Source: Pandoraea faecigallinarum (GTDB taxonomy: Bacteria > Pseudomonadota > Gammaproteobacteria > Burkholderiales > Burkholderiaceae). Taken from it: a stretch of DNA of 64,000 bases. A model generated the notes under the pieces. That model saw only the letters and a list, made by a program, of their open reading frames with translations, searched no databases and had not been told where the DNA came from. Within the stretch, counting starts at the first letter, position 1, and each line of letters begins with the position of its first letter. The translations under genes and the position numbers were made by a program. This document shows, one piece after another, positions 39,249 to 49,761 of the stretch. The stretch covers positions 868,001 to 932,000 of the forward strand of contig NZ_CP011807.3 of assembly GCF_001029105.3 (NCBI RefSeq), read 5' to 3'.

Positions 39249-39270
39249 AAGACCGGCCATGGCCGGTCTT
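39249..39270. repeat. left copy of 22-bp palindromic direct repeat flanking the IS
   Basis: A perfect palindrome whose half is AAGACCGGCCA. The same 22 bases recur at 40841-40862 on the other side of the IS. It is the stem of the former shared terminator of the methyltransferase gene and the convergent unknown gene; this copy has lost its T tail. Confidence 0.93.
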
Positions 39271-40840
39271 CAGATTGCTGACGAACCCCTCGTTTTTCGG
39301 AGCGAGGGGTTTTTGGCTTTTAGGCAAGGGCGAATGGGCAGCGTAAGGGCGCGCACATTGAGAGACAAGCCCTCAGGACGCTCATGAGCCACCGAAACGG
39401 GCGCCAGAGGTACGAACGCTCGCCTAAACGCGCCCGTAGGCGCGCCACCAGCATCGCAATTTTCTTGATGTTCTGCGCCGCCGCAGCCAACAAGCACTGC
39501 TCGGCCACCTTGCGCAGCCCGCGCATGCGCGCATAGCGATGCCCATGCAGTTGCTTGGCATCGGCGAAGCTGCGTTCCACCGTCTCCTTGCGCCGCGCGT
39601 AAATGCGTCGCCCCCACTCGCTCAGCCGCCTCGCATCCACCCGCTCCTTGGCGCGCTCCCAGACATGGCGCGTCACCACCTTCACCGCGTTGGCACTGTT
39701 CGTGCACTGTGCTCGTACCGGGCAGCACCGGCATATCCGAGCATCGGATTTGTATTCCCGATAGCCGAGCCGGTTAGTCGTGCTGTACGGCAGCGCCTGT
39801 CCCTGCGGGCACACGTACTCGTTGCGGTACGCGTCGTACTGGAACTGCCGTTTGTAGAACAGCCCCGGCTTGTGGTTCGGCGTGCGATAGCCCATCACCC
39901 CGGCAATCTCCCGCTCCTCGAGCCCCTGGCACACCGCCGGCGTGAAGTAGCCAGCATCCAGCCCCACCGCTTCCACCTTGAACTCGAAGCGCTCGCGCTG
40001 TCGATCCAGCCGCTCCAGATACGGCTGGCTGTCGTGCACCGAGGCCGGCGTCACATGCGTATCGGTGATGATCGCGTGCTTCGCGTCCACCGTGCGGTGG
40101 TCCAGATAGAAGAACCCCTTCGGCTTGTCGTCCCGCACCATGTAGCCGCTGTCCGGATCGGTCCGGCTAATCTTGGTGTCCTTGCTCGACGGCGGCTCAT
40201 CGCCGTCGCGATTCAGCGGCTTCTTGCCATGCGCGGCCCGGTCCGCATCCACTGCCGCATTGAGCTTCTCCAGATAGGCCGCAGGCGTCTGTTCCAGCTT
40301 TACCACGTCGAATTTGTTCTTGTTCGCGTTGGCTTTCAGGTGCGTGCTGTCGGTGTACAGCACCCGGCCATCGACCAGACCACGGCCCATCGCCTGGCGC
40401 ACGATCTCGTCGAAGATCTCCTGATACACCGTCGTGTCCGTGAAGCGTCGGCGGCGATTCTGTGAGAACGTCGACGCATCCGGCACCTTGTCGGTCAGCC
40501 GAAACCGGGCGAACCACCGATAGGCGACGTTGACCTGGACCTCGCGCATCAACTGCCGCTCACTGCGCACTCCAAACAGGTAGCCGATGAACAGCAGCTT
40601 GAACATCACCACCGGATCGAGCGCCGGACGACCGTTGTCTGCGCAGTACAGATGCGCGACCTTTTCGCGGATGAATTCGAAATCCACTGCCGCGTCGATC
40701 TGGCGCAGCAGGTGGTCCTTCGGCACGAGTTCCTCGAGCGTCACCATCTCGAGTTCGTGCTGCGTGGGCGTCGGGATCTTTAGCATCCTGCTATTAAAAA
40801 ACAAAACCCTCGCACTTGGCGAGGGTTTGTCAGCAATCTG
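39271..40840 (-). mobile_element. complete IS1182-family insertion sequence, 1570 bp
   Basis: The ends are inverted repeats: CAGATTGCTGAC at 39271 and its complement ending at 40840, identical over 12 bp and mostly alike over the next six. Each end carries its own stem-loop: AACCCCTCG/CGAGGGGTT (39284-39311, with a T run) and AAACCCTCGC/GCGAGGGTTT (40804-40828). The latter two may insulate the transposase gene. The element is flanked by a 22-bp direct repeat that is itself a terminator palindrome, a target preference known for this family. Confidence 0.93.
39320..40786 (-). CDS. IS1182-family transposase
   Basis: A 488-residue DDE transposase, intact. The N-terminal region has LRQIDAAVDFEFIREKVAHLY and VMFKLLFIGYLFGVRSERQL. 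The acidic residues are visible in LYTDSTHLKANANK, EAVGLDAGYFTP and KETVERSFADAKQLHGHRYAR, with a CRCCPVRAQC zinc-like knot before the last. ATG 40786 begins MLKIPTPTQ; the longer frame runs out of the element. No frameshift or stop is seen, so it may be active. Confidence 0.95.
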   Translation of the reverse strand: MLKIPTPTQHELEMVTLEELVPKDHLLRQIDAAVDFEFIREKVAHLYCADNGRPALDPVVMFKLLFIGYLFGVRSERQLMREVQVNVAYRWFARFRLTDKVPDASTFSQNRRRRFTDTTVYQEIFDEIVRQAMGRGLVDGRVLYTDSTHLKANANKNKFDVVKLEQTPAAYLEKLNAAVDADRAAHGKKPLNRDGDEPPSSKDTKISRTDPDSGYMVRDDKPKGFFYLDHRTVDAKHAIITDTHVTPASVHDSQPYLERLDRQRERFEFKVEAVGLDAGYFTPAVCQGLEEREIAGVMGYRTPNHKPGLFYKRQFQYDAYRNEYVCPQGQALPYSTTNRLGYREYKSDARICRCCPVRAQCTNSANAVKVVTRHVWERAKERVDARRLSEWGRRIYARRKETVERSFADAKQLHGHRYARMRGLRKVAEQCLLAAAAQNIKKIAMLVARLRARLGERSYLWRPFRWLMSVLRACLSMCAPLRCPFALA

Positions 40841-40866
40841 AAGACCGGCCATGGCCGGTCTTTTGC
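40841..40866. terminator. right copy of the palindrome, with T tail; terminator of the unknown convergent gene and former terminator of the methyltransferase
   Basis: The 22-bp palindrome at 40841-40862 is followed by TTTT. Read on the minus strand, the arms also end in AA/TT. It ends 38 bases from the stop of the proline-tailed gene. Confidence 0.8.
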
Positions 40867-40903
40867 TTTGGCGACGCATGCCGGGTGCGGGGGGCAACGT
40901 CCG

Positions 40904-42028
40904 TCAGCGCTCGGTGGCAGGGGAAGAGGGGCCGGCGCCCGGCGCCCGCGTGGCGGACGGTGCGACGGGCGGCGGCGGTGGGGGTGGCGGCGGTGGCAGG
41001 GCGGCGCGCTGCGCTGCGCGCCGATGCGCCGCGGTGACGGCGAGGCGCTCGCGAAGCTCGCCAGGCGCGACGCGGGCGCGGCGCGGATCGCACGTCACAT
41101 TCTCCGGGTCGGACAGATCGCTCTCGTAGTCGGGGCCGGTGCGTGGCGAACAGCCCGTGACGTTCAGCGCCCCGACCGTCGTCACGTCCCGCAGCCACCG
41201 CTCGGTGTCGCAGGTGACGGCGCAATGGCTCACGATATCGTCGATTACCGCACCTTCGCGCGGATCGGGATGAATTTGCCAGATGTCGCGTGTCGCCTCC
41301 CAATGCGGCCAGATCTGGCCGCCTGCGCCGTAGTGGCAATACGCCAGCGCCTGATAGGCCTTGCGACAGGCGTCGCGCATCGCATAGCACGCGGGCCGGT
41401 CGAGCGTCGCGATGTCGAGCATCCGTCCCAGACTGCCATTGCGATCCGCCACGGCGCTGTAGAAAGACACCCGCTTGTTGACCGTGTCGAACGACCACGG
41501 CACGGCAATGCCGTGACCGAAGGTTTGCAGTATGCGCAGCGTCAGGATGTCGTCGGCGACGTGTGCTTCGCCCTCGCGCGTGAGCACGGATTGCGCCCAT
41601 ATATCGAGTGTCGGCGTGCCGGCGATGCGCTCGAAGATCGTCCAGCCGGTCGCGCGCGGGAGCAAGCGACGCACCACATCCACCGCGAGCGCTTCGGGCA
41701 GGCCGGTGTCCCTGAGTGCGTCGATCGTCACTTCGTGGTCTTCCAGCGTCGAGAGCCGACGCAGCGCCGCGGCCTGTTGCGCATTGCGCGCGGGTTCGCC
41801 GGTCGTCGTTCTGCCGATGTAGGTCTCGACCTCGCGCCCGAACACGCTGTCCGGATGCAGGGCGGCACGCGCCATGGCTTCCTTCGTCGGATTGCACTTC
41901 GGATTGAGCGCCCGGATATTCACGACATCCACCCAGCAAAGCGACCGGTAGACCGGTTCGAGGACGGGCGTGCTCGGATGCTGCGGCGGCGATGTCGATG
42001 CGCTCGCGGCCTGCTGGTCGACGTTCAT
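40904..42028 (-). CDS. hypothetical protein with poly-proline C-terminal tail
   Basis: 374 residues, not recognised. The body (about 20-335) is a mixed alpha/beta-looking sequence with several cysteines and tryptophans (for example CHYGAGGQIWPHWEATRDIWQ and HCAVTCDTERWL). No signal peptide or membrane segment is evident. The tail is Ala/Pro-rich with ten prolines in a row at about 345-354. ATG 42028 is the first plausible start; the frame continues upstream. A perfect 8-bp-arm inverted repeat lies 15-40 bases before it. The presence of a type III secretion island 8 kb away raises the idea of an effector, but there is no direct sequence evidence. Confidence 0.7.
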   Translation of the reverse strand: MNVDQQAASASTSPPQHPSTPVLEPVYRSLCWVDVVNIRALNPKCNPTKEAMARAALHPDSVFGREVETYIGRTTTGEPARNAQQAAALRRLSTLEDHEVTIDALRDTGLPEALAVDVVRRLLPRATGWTIFERIAGTPTLDIWAQSVLTREGEAHVADDILTLRILQTFGHGIAVPWSFDTVNKRVSFYSAVADRNGSLGRMLDIATLDRPACYAMRDACRKAYQALAYCHYGAGGQIWPHWEATRDIWQIHPDPREGAVIDDIVSHCAVTCDTERWLRDVTTVGALNVTGCSPRTGPDYESDLSDPENVTCDPRRARVAPGELRERLAVTAAHRRAAQRAALPPPPPPPPPPVAPSATRAPGAGPSSPATER

Positions 42029-42043
42029 CGAATGTTCCCTTCG

Positions 42044-42067
42044 GACAATGTGAGAGGCGACATTGTC
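42044..42067. promoter_or_regulatory. operator-like inverted repeat before the unknown gene
   Basis: GACAATGT (42044-42051), an 8-base gap, then ACATTGTC (42060-42067). It is 15 bases upstream of the start codon of the proline-tailed protein gene, where a repressor would overlap the promoter or the ribosome site. Confidence 0.5.
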
Positions 42068-42147
42068 GGGAAGGAGGCCGGCGCCGGATGTCGAGTTCGT
42101 TCGCCGGAATATCCAAACGGGGATGCCGGGCGTTCGCGCTCGCCGCG

Positions 42148-42909
42148 TTACACGCGGCGCGACGCCAGGAACCGGCGCAGGATGCCGTGCGAATAGTGAC
42201 TGGCGACATCGCGCAGGAAGCGCGGGAAGTCGACGTGCGCCATGTCGTCGGCGGCGTCGGAGAGCGTGCGCATCACCGCGAAGGGAATGCCGTACTCGTG
42301 ACACACCTGAGCGACGGCCGCCCCTTCCATTTCGACGGCAAGCGCCTGCGGCAGACTGCCGCGCAAACGGGTGACTTCGTTGGCGCTGGAGATGAAGCGG
42401 TCGCCGCTGGCGATTTGACCGATGTGCACGCACGGCGCCGCCATGCGCAGTTCGCTGCGCAACGCCGCATCGATGCGCGCGGGCATCTCCTCGGCGAGCC
42501 AGTCGCGCGCGGCTTGCGCGAGCGCGTCGCGCAGGATGCGCTCGGTGTCGAACGACGCACGTCCGAGCAGCGGGACTTCGTAACGGGGAAAGAGCGGACT
42601 GGCGTCCATGTCGTGCTGCGTGAGCGTGTCCGCGATGACGACGTCGCCGACGTGCAGGCCATGCGCGAGACCACCGGCCACACCGGTGAAGACGATCTCC
42701 CTGACGTCGAAACGGTGGATGAGCGCAGCGGTGGTCGCGGCGGCCGCCACTTTTCCAATGCGCGCAAGCACGATGACGCAGTCATGGCCGTGCAATCTGC
42801 CCACGTGGTAGTCGCGCATGCCGACATGCTCGACGTGAGCACCGGGCGCCATCTCCGCGAGCAGATCGGCGATTTCTTCGTGGAGTGCGGCGACGATGCC
42901 TAGGGTCAT
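42148..42909 (-). CDS. mtnN: 5'-methylthioadenosine/S-adenosylhomocysteine nucleosidase
   Basis: A 253-residue phosphorylase-superfamily protein. Marks are MTLGIVAALHEEIADLL, VFTGVAGGLAHGLHVGDVVIAD, GQIASGDRFIS and the catalytic VEMEGAAVAQVCHEYGIPFAVMRTLSDAAD with its Glu and Asp. It cleaves MTA and SAH to adenine and thio-sugars. It is slightly longer than E. coli MtnN. It lies downstream of pntB, separated by a strong hairpin. Confidence 0.92.
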   Translation of the reverse strand: MTLGIVAALHEEIADLLAEMAPGAHVEHVGMRDYHVGRLHGHDCVIVLARIGKVAAAATTAALIHRFDVREIVFTGVAGGLAHGLHVGDVVIADTLTQHDMDASPLFPRYEVPLLGRASFDTERILRDALAQAARDWLAEEMPARIDAALRSELRMAAPCVHIGQIASGDRFISSANEVTRLRGSLPQALAVEMEGAAVAQVCHEYGIPFAVMRTLSDAADDMAHVDFPRFLRDVASHYSHGILRRFLASRRV

Positions 42910-42950
42910 GATGCGGGACTCACTTTGCTTGTGGGACGCGCGCATTGTAG

Positions 42951-42987
42951 CGCGGGGCCGCACCCCGGGATGGCGTGCGGCCCCGCG
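42951..42987. other. strong stem-loop between pntB and mtnN
   Basis: A 13-bp perfect stem (CGCGGGGCCGCAC with its complement) and an 11-base loop. There is no T run, so it may be an mRNA-stability or rho-dependent element instead of a classic terminator. Confidence 0.6.
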
Positions 42988-43025
42988 TGGCGACGCAACC
43001 TGCGTCAAGCCAGCGTCGATGTCGA

Positions 43026-44468
<1,443 letters not shown>

Positions 44469-44469
44469 G

Positions 44470-44814
44470 TCAGTGCGCTCCCTTTGCTGCCGTTTCGTCG
44501 TTGGCCGCCGTCTTTGCGGGGGCCTTGTCCTTTTTCTTGAACATCTCCAGCATGCGCTGCGTGACGAGGAAGCCCCCGAACACGTTCACCGCAGCGAGCG
44601 CCACGGCGACGACACCCATCGTCTTGCCGAGATTGCCTTCGGTAAGACCGGCCGCGAGCATCGCGCCCACGATCACGATGGCCGAGATCGCGTTGGTCAC
44701 CGCCATGAGGGGCGTGTGAAGCGCGGGCGTGACATTCCACACCACGTGATAGCCGACGTACACCGCCAGCACGAAGATGATCAGGTTGATCACCGTGTGA
44801 TTGATCATTTCCAT
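44470..44814 (-). CDS. pntAB: NAD(P) transhydrogenase subunit alpha part 2
   Basis: A 114-residue protein with three membrane segments, equal to the membrane part of PntA. It shows the [20 protein letters not shown] block. A lysine/alanine-rich tail follows. Split alpha subunits are known from Rhodospirillum-type transhydrogenases. Confidence 0.94.
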   Translation of the reverse strand: MEMINHTVINLIIFVLAVYVGYHVVWNVTPALHTPLMAVTNAISAIVIVGAMLAAGLTEGNLGKTMGVVAVALAAVNVFGGFLVTQRMLEMFKKKDKAPAKTAANDETAAKGAH

Positions 44815-44829
44815 GGTTGAGCCTCTCCC

Positions 44830-45960
44830 TTATGCCGCACGCAGGACCTGGCCGTCGCGGCACATCAGGCACGCGGCGACGATGTCGTCGTTGGTATCGA
44901 TGACGAGCTTGCCTTCCTTGTCGATCACGAGCTTGAGGAAGTCCAGCACGTTACGGGCATAAAGCGCGGAGGCATCGGCCGCGACCATGCCGGCGAGGTT
45001 GGTGTAGCCGGCAATCGTCACGCCATGCACCTTCACCACTTCGTCGGCGACCGACAGCGGACAGTTGCCGCCGCCGTTCGCGCCGCGACCTGCCGCCAGA
45101 TCGATGATGACCGAGCCCGGCTTCATCGCCTTGACGGTGTCTTCGCTGATGAGCGTTGGTGCTGCGCGCCCCGGAATCAGGGCAGTGGAGATGACGATGT
45201 CCGCCTGCGTGAGACGCGCGTGAACGAGTTGCGCCTGACGGGCAAGCCACGCGGCGGGCATGGGGCGCGCATAGCCGCCCACGCCCTTGGCGATCTCGCG
45301 CTCTTCGTCGGTCTCGAAGGGCACGTCGATGAACTTGGCGCCGAGCGATTCGATCTGCTCGCGCACCGCCGGACGCACGTCCGACGCTTCGATCACCGCC
45401 CCGAGACGCTTGGCCGTCGCGATGGCCTGAAGCCCGGCGACACCGGCGCCGAGCACCACCAGACGGGCGGCTTTCACCGTACCGGCGGCCGTCATGAGCA
45501 TCGGCATGAAGCGTTGATAGAGGTTCGCGGCGAGCATCACCGCCTTGTAGCCGGCGATGTTGGCCTGCGAGGAGAGCACGTCCATGCTTTGCGCGCGCGT
45601 GGTGCGCGGCGCGGCTTCCAGCGCGAAGGCCGTCACACCGGCCGCCGCCATGCGGGCATTGTTTTCCGTGTCGAAGGGATTGAGCATGCCCACGACCACG
45701 CTGCCGCGCGGAATCTGCGCGAGTTCTTCGGGGGAGGGGGCGCGTACCTTGAGCACGAGTTCCGCGCCCAGTGCGTCGGCGGGGCTGCCGAGCGTGGCGC
45801 CCGCAGCTTCGAAGGCGGCGTCGGGAACGCTTGCGGCGTCTCCCGCGCCGCGCCCGATCACGATCCGATGTCCTGACGCGACCAGCTTCTTTACCGTCTC
45901 GGGCGTGGCCGCGACACGGGATTCGCCGGCATGCGTTTCGGCGGGAATGCCGATTTTCAT
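44830..45960 (-). CDS. pntAA: NAD(P) transhydrogenase subunit alpha part 1
   Basis: A 376-residue soluble NAD-binding subunit. MKIGIPAETHAGESRVAATPETV is the typical start; the nucleotide-binding LVVLGAGVAGLQAIATAKRLGAVIEASDVRPAVREQIESLGAKF and the ASDVR/QAQLVHARLTQAD region follow. First gene of the operon; ATG 45960. Confidence 0.95.
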   Translation of the reverse strand: MKIGIPAETHAGESRVAATPETVKKLVASGHRIVIGRGAGDAASVPDAAFEAAGATLGSPADALGAELVLKVRAPSPEELAQIPRGSVVVGMLNPFDTENNARMAAAGVTAFALEAAPRTTRAQSMDVLSSQANIAGYKAVMLAANLYQRFMPMLMTAAGTVKAARLVVLGAGVAGLQAIATAKRLGAVIEASDVRPAVREQIESLGAKFIDVPFETDEEREIAKGVGGYARPMPAAWLARQAQLVHARLTQADIVISTALIPGRAAPTLISEDTVKAMKPGSVIIDLAAGRGANGGGNCPLSVADEVVKVHGVTIAGYTNLAGMVAADASALYARNVLDFLKLVIDKEGKLVIDTNDDIVAACLMCRDGQVLRAA

Positions 45961-46287
45961 TGCGTATCTCCTTAGGTTTGTGAACTGATCTCATCAGAGG
46001 CCAAACCTGTAGGCCACATGCCGTGGGCCAGGGAGCCGCAGCGTCTGCGCTGCCGGGGCAGACGCACTACCTGTTTCGCCGCTGATGACATTAGTCCTGC
46101 ACAAACCACTGCGTTCGAACTACTGCAAAAACCGGTGATGCGGTACTGCACCTGCACATTGCACTTCGCTAGTGCTCGAAGCTTACCCGAAGATTACAAA
46201 CGCGCCTATTGCACGAAATGACATATGAACATGAACGAACCGGTATGAATCGGGCGACGTTGCGCAAGCATTCGTCACCAGGCAGCC

Positions 46288-46303
46288 GACCGACCGGTCG
46301 GTC
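46288..46303. promoter_or_regulatory. 16-bp perfect palindrome, TetR-operator-like
   Basis: GACCGACC followed directly by GGTCGGTC. It lies in the 449-base region between divergent pntAA and the NUDIX gene, about 105 bases upstream of the NUDIX start. ACCGACCGGTCGGT-type sequences are common TetR-family operators; no tetR-like gene is in the window. The rest of 45961-46409 holds no gene. Confidence 0.5.
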
Positions 46304-46409
46304 ACGAAAGCCGGCGTCTTCAGCGCCAAACCCCGCCAGACGGTAAAATGTCGCTTTTATCGAGGCGCTTTCGTCGCAATGCCGACCCCGCGTCCCGCAA
46401 GGATCCGCC

Positions 46410-46886
46410 ATGAATGCACGCTGGAAGCCCAACGTGACGGTTGCAGCGGTCGTCGAACGCGACGGCCGTTTTCTGTTTGTCGAAGAGCAAAAGCGTGCCG
46501 GTCTGTTGATCAATCAACCGGCCGGTCATCTGGAACCGGGCGAATCGATCGTCGATGCCGTGCGTCGCGAGGTACTCGAAGAGACGGCGCATACGTTCGA
46601 GCCGAAGCATCTGCTCGGCATCTATCTCGCCCCGGGACCGGACGACATCGCGTATCTGCGTTTCACCTTCACCGGTACGCTGGGCGCGTTCGATGCTACG
46701 CGCCCGTTGGACGAGGGCATCGTCGGCACCCTCTGGCTCGCGCCGGAGGAAGTGCGCGCGCAGCGGGCGCGGCATCGCTCTCCCATTCTGGAGCGATGCA
46801 TGGACGATTACCTGCGAGGGGTCCGTTATGACCTCGACATACTTCAGACCCATCCGGCACTGACCGGCGGGCAAGGCAACACATGA
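46410..46886 (+). CDS. NUDIX hydrolase, NudJ-like
   Basis: A 158-residue protein with the NUDIX box [20 protein letters not shown] at about residues 41-61, holding the metal-binding glutamates. NudJ removes phosphate from thiamin pyrophosphate and nucleotides and sits next to mnmA in many proteobacteria, as here. Its last bases overlap the mnmA start (ATGA). Confidence 0.92.
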   Translation: MNARWKPNVTVAAVVERDGRFLFVEEQKRAGLLINQPAGHLEPGESIVDAVRREVLEETAHTFEPKHLLGIYLAPGPDDIAYLRFTFTGTLGAFDATRPLDEGIVGTLWLAPEEVRAQRARHRSPILERCMDDYLRGVRYDLDILQTHPALTGGQGNT

Positions 46887-48043
46887 GTCAAAAACGCGTA
46901 GTAGTGGGCATGTCGGGCGGCGTGGATTCGTCGGTCACGGCGTGGCTGCTCAAACAACAGGGCTACGACGTCGTCGGTCTGTTCATGAAGAACTGGGAAG
47001 ACGATGACGACAGCGAATACTGTTCGACCCGCCAAGACTGGATCGACGTGGTGTCGGTCGCGGATCTGATCGGCATCGATGTCGAAGCGGTGAACTTTGC
47101 CGCCGAGTACAAGGACCGTGTTTTCGCGGAATTTCTGCGTGAGTACTCGGCCGGGCGCACGCCGAATCCGGATGTCCTGTGCAACGCCGAGATCAAGTTC
47201 AAGGCGTTCCTCGACCATGCCGTGGCGCTTGGCGGCGAGACCATCGCCACCGGCCACTACGCGCGCGTGCGTGAGCGCGAGGGGCGTTTCGAACTGCTCA
47301 AGGCATTCGATCACACGAAGGATCAGAGCTACTTTCTGCACCGCCTGAACCAGAAGCAACTCTCGCGCACGATGTTCCCGCTCGGCGAAATGCCGAAGAC
47401 GAAGGTGCGCGAGATCGCCGCGCAAATTGGTCTGCCGAACGCGAAGAAGAAAGATTCGACAGGGATCTGCTTCATTGGCGAGCGTCCGTTTCGCGACTTC
47501 CTCAATCGTTATCTGCCGACGAAACCGGGTCCGATGAAGACACCGGACGGCACGGTGGTAGGCGAGCATGTGGGGCTGGCGTTCTATACGTTGGGCCAGC
47601 GCAAGGGGATCGGCCTGGGCGGCAGCCGCGACGGCTCCGGTGAGCCGTGGTTCGTCGCACGCAAGGACATGACGAGCAACACGCTGTATGTCGTGCAGGG
47701 GCACGATCACCCGTGGCTGCTCTCGGGCACGCTCGATGCCGAAGACCTTTCGTGGGTGGCGGGCGAGGCACCGGCCGAGGGCACCCGCTGCGGTGCGAAA
47801 ACCCGCTATCGCCAGGCGGACGCCGCGTGCGAAGTCGTGCGTGCCAACGCCAGCCTGACCCTATCGTTCCGGGACGCCCAGTGGGCCGTCACGCCCGGTC
47901 AGTCCGCCGTGTTGTACGACGGCGAAGTGTGTCTGGGAGGCGGGATCATCGCGTCCACGACGCCCGCGGCTGACGGTGACACCGGCACGCGTGCAGATGC
48001 ATCGGGCGCCGCCTCGAAACACACCATCCTCAATACGCATTGA
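46883..48043 (+). CDS. mnmA: tRNA-specific 2-thiouridylase
   Basis: A 386-residue enzyme that puts sulfur on U34 of tRNA-Lys/Glu/Gln. PP-loop [13 protein letters not shown] is at the N-terminus, the two catalytic cysteines are in [12 protein letters not shown] and [17 protein letters not shown] overlap with the NUDIX gene couples translation. The C-terminal tail after [10 protein letters not shown] is longer than usual by about 20 residues. Confidence 0.96.
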   Translation: MSQKRVVVGMSGGVDSSVTAWLLKQQGYDVVGLFMKNWEDDDDSEYCSTRQDWIDVVSVADLIGIDVEAVNFAAEYKDRVFAEFLREYSAGRTPNPDVLCNAEIKFKAFLDHAVALGGETIATGHYARVREREGRFELLKAFDHTKDQSYFLHRLNQKQLSRTMFPLGEMPKTKVREIAAQIGLPNAKKKDSTGICFIGERPFRDFLNRYLPTKPGPMKTPDGTVVGEHVGLAFYTLGQRKGIGLGGSRDGSGEPWFVARKDMTSNTLYVVQGHDHPWLLSGTLDAEDLSWVAGEAPAEGTRCGAKTRYRQADAACEVVRANASLTLSFRDAQWAVTPGQSAVLYDGEVCLGGGIIASTTPAADGDTGTRADASGAASKHTILNTH

Positions 48044-48061
48044 AGCCGCCGGCGCTCGCCG

Positions 48062-48099
48062 GGGGGGACACCCGGCAGCGTGCCGGCGCGTGTCCCCCC
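48062..48099. other. large GC hairpin between mnmA and the glutamate-synthase-like gene
   Basis: The outer stem is GGGGGGACAC with GTGTCCCCCC; a nested stem CCGGCA/TGCCGG closes a 3-base loop. No T run. It lies 20 bases before the ribosome site of the next gene, so it may set its expression or protect the mnmA mRNA end. Confidence 0.6.
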
Positions 48100-48119
48100 G
48101 CAAAAGCCCAGGAGGTTTC

Positions 48120-49721
48120 ATGTTTTCGCGCCGATTTCTGGCTCTCTGGATCACCGTGGCGTTGCTCGTCGCAACGCTCGTGCTGGTACTCGTCGACGGA
48201 TGGAATCCGCTCTGGCCAATACCCTTCGCTGCATTGGTCGTGCTCGGGGTGTGGGACGTCGTGCAGCAGCGTCACGCGGTGTTGCGCAATTATCCGCTCT
48301 GGGGACACTTCCGATTTCTGTTCGAGTTCATCCGTCCGGAAATCCGCCAGTATTTTGTGGAGGACGATACCTCCGAGACGCCTTTCTCGCGCGCGCAGCG
48401 CAGCATCGTCTATCAGCGCGCCAAGGGTGACGTCGACAGCCGTCCGTTCGGCACCGAAATCGACGTCAAGGCGACCGGCTACGAGTGGATTGCCCACTCG
48501 CTTGCACCGACCGTGCTGAAAGATCACGACTTCCGCATCACCATCGGGCCGGATCGCGCGCAGCCATATTCGGCGTCGATCTTCAACATCTCCGCCATGA
48601 GCTTCGGTGCGTTGTCCGCCAACGCGATTCGCGCCCTAAATCGGGGCGCCAGACTCGGCAACTTCATCCATGACACGGGCGAAGGTTCGATCTCGCCGCA
48701 TCACCGTGAACAGGGTGGCGATCTGATATGGGAAGTGGCGTCGGGTTACTTCGGTTGCCGCAACGACGACGGCACGTTCAACGCCGGGAAATTCGCCGCG
48801 CAGGCCACCACGCCGCAGGTGAAGATGATCGAGGTGAAGCTCTCGCAAGGCGCGAAGCCCGGCCACGGCGGTGTGTTGCCCGCGGCCAAGATCACGCCGG
48901 AAATCTCCGCGACGCGCGGTGTGCCGATGGGGCAGGACTGCATCTCGCCGTCGCGCCACAGCGAGTTCTCCACGCCGCTTGGGCTGCTGCAATTCGTCGA
49001 CCGCCTGCGCACGCTCTCCGGGGGGAAACCGACCGGCTTCAAGCTTTGTATCGGCCATCCGTGGGAGTTCTTCGGCATCGTGAAGGCAATGCTCGAGAGC
49101 GGCATTCTGCCCGACTTCATCGTCGTCGACGGCTCGGAAGGCGGCACCGGCGCCGCCCCGCTGGAGTTCACCGATCACGTGGGCGCGCCGTTGCAGGAGG
49201 GACTGCTGCTGGTGCACAACACGCTCGTGGGCGCGGGGCTGCGCGACAGGATCCGCATCGGGGCATCGGGCAAGATCGTCACGGCGTTCGATATCGCACG
49301 CACGCTTGCGATTGGTGCGGACTGGTGCAACTCGGCGCGCGGTTTCATGTTCGCCATCGGTTGTATCCAGTCGCAGAAGTGCCATACGGACCGTTGTCCG
49401 ACGGGCGTGGCAACGCAGGATGCGTTGCGCCAGCGTGCGTTGGTCGTGCCGGACAAGGCGCAGCGCGTCCACCAGTTCCATTCGCACACGCTGCACGCCT
49501 TGAGGGAGTTGATTCAGGCGGCCGGTTTGTCGCATCCTTCGGACCTGCGCGCACATCACATCGTCAGGCGTGTGTCGTCCAACGAGATTCGTCTGATGTC
49601 CGAGTCGCTCAAGTATCTCGAACCCGGCGATTTGCTGCGCGGCCAGTTCCGCTATCAACTGTATGAGAAGTATTGGCCGATGGCGCGGGCCGACAGTTTT
49701 TCGCCGACGGAAGTCGCCTGA
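48120..49721 (+). CDS. FMN-binding glutamate synthase family protein, membrane-anchored
   Basis: A 533-residue protein. Two membrane segments at the N-terminus (about 7-45) are followed by the GltB-type FMN-binding domain: FNISAMSFGALSANAIRALNRGA, TGEGSISPHHREQGGDLIWEV, KPGHGGVLPAAKITPEIS, FIVVDGSEGGTGAAPLEF and the iron-sulfur region CIQSQKCHTDRCPTGVATQ. It has the core synthase domain only, without the amidotransferase domain, so it does not work as a normal glutamate synthase alone. AGGAGG stands 5 bases before ATG 48120. Reaction unknown. Confidence 0.9.
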   Translation: MFSRRFLALWITVALLVATLVLVLVDGWNPLWPIPFAALVVLGVWDVVQQRHAVLRNYPLWGHFRFLFEFIRPEIRQYFVEDDTSETPFSRAQRSIVYQRAKGDVDSRPFGTEIDVKATGYEWIAHSLAPTVLKDHDFRITIGPDRAQPYSASIFNISAMSFGALSANAIRALNRGARLGNFIHDTGEGSISPHHREQGGDLIWEVASGYFGCRNDDGTFNAGKFAAQATTPQVKMIEVKLSQGAKPGHGGVLPAAKITPEISATRGVPMGQDCISPSRHSEFSTPLGLLQFVDRLRTLSGGKPTGFKLCIGHPWEFFGIVKAMLESGILPDFIVVDGSEGGTGAAPLEFTDHVGAPLQEGLLLVHNTLVGAGLRDRIRIGASGKIVTAFDIARTLAIGADWCNSARGFMFAIGCIQSQKCHTDRCPTGVATQDALRQRALVVPDKAQRVHQFHSHTLHALRELIQAAGLSHPSDLRAHHIVRRVSSNEIRLMSESLKYLEPGDLLRGQFRYQLYEKYWPMARADSFSPTEVA

Positions 49722-49761
49722 CCGGAACACGGCGCGGCCGACGGATCGGTTTTCGAAAGAC

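Noticed and set aside
39320..40897. Longer transposase start upstream at 40897
   Set aside because: It would begin outside the IS end (40840) and read through the palindrome; the protein start at 40786 fits the family.
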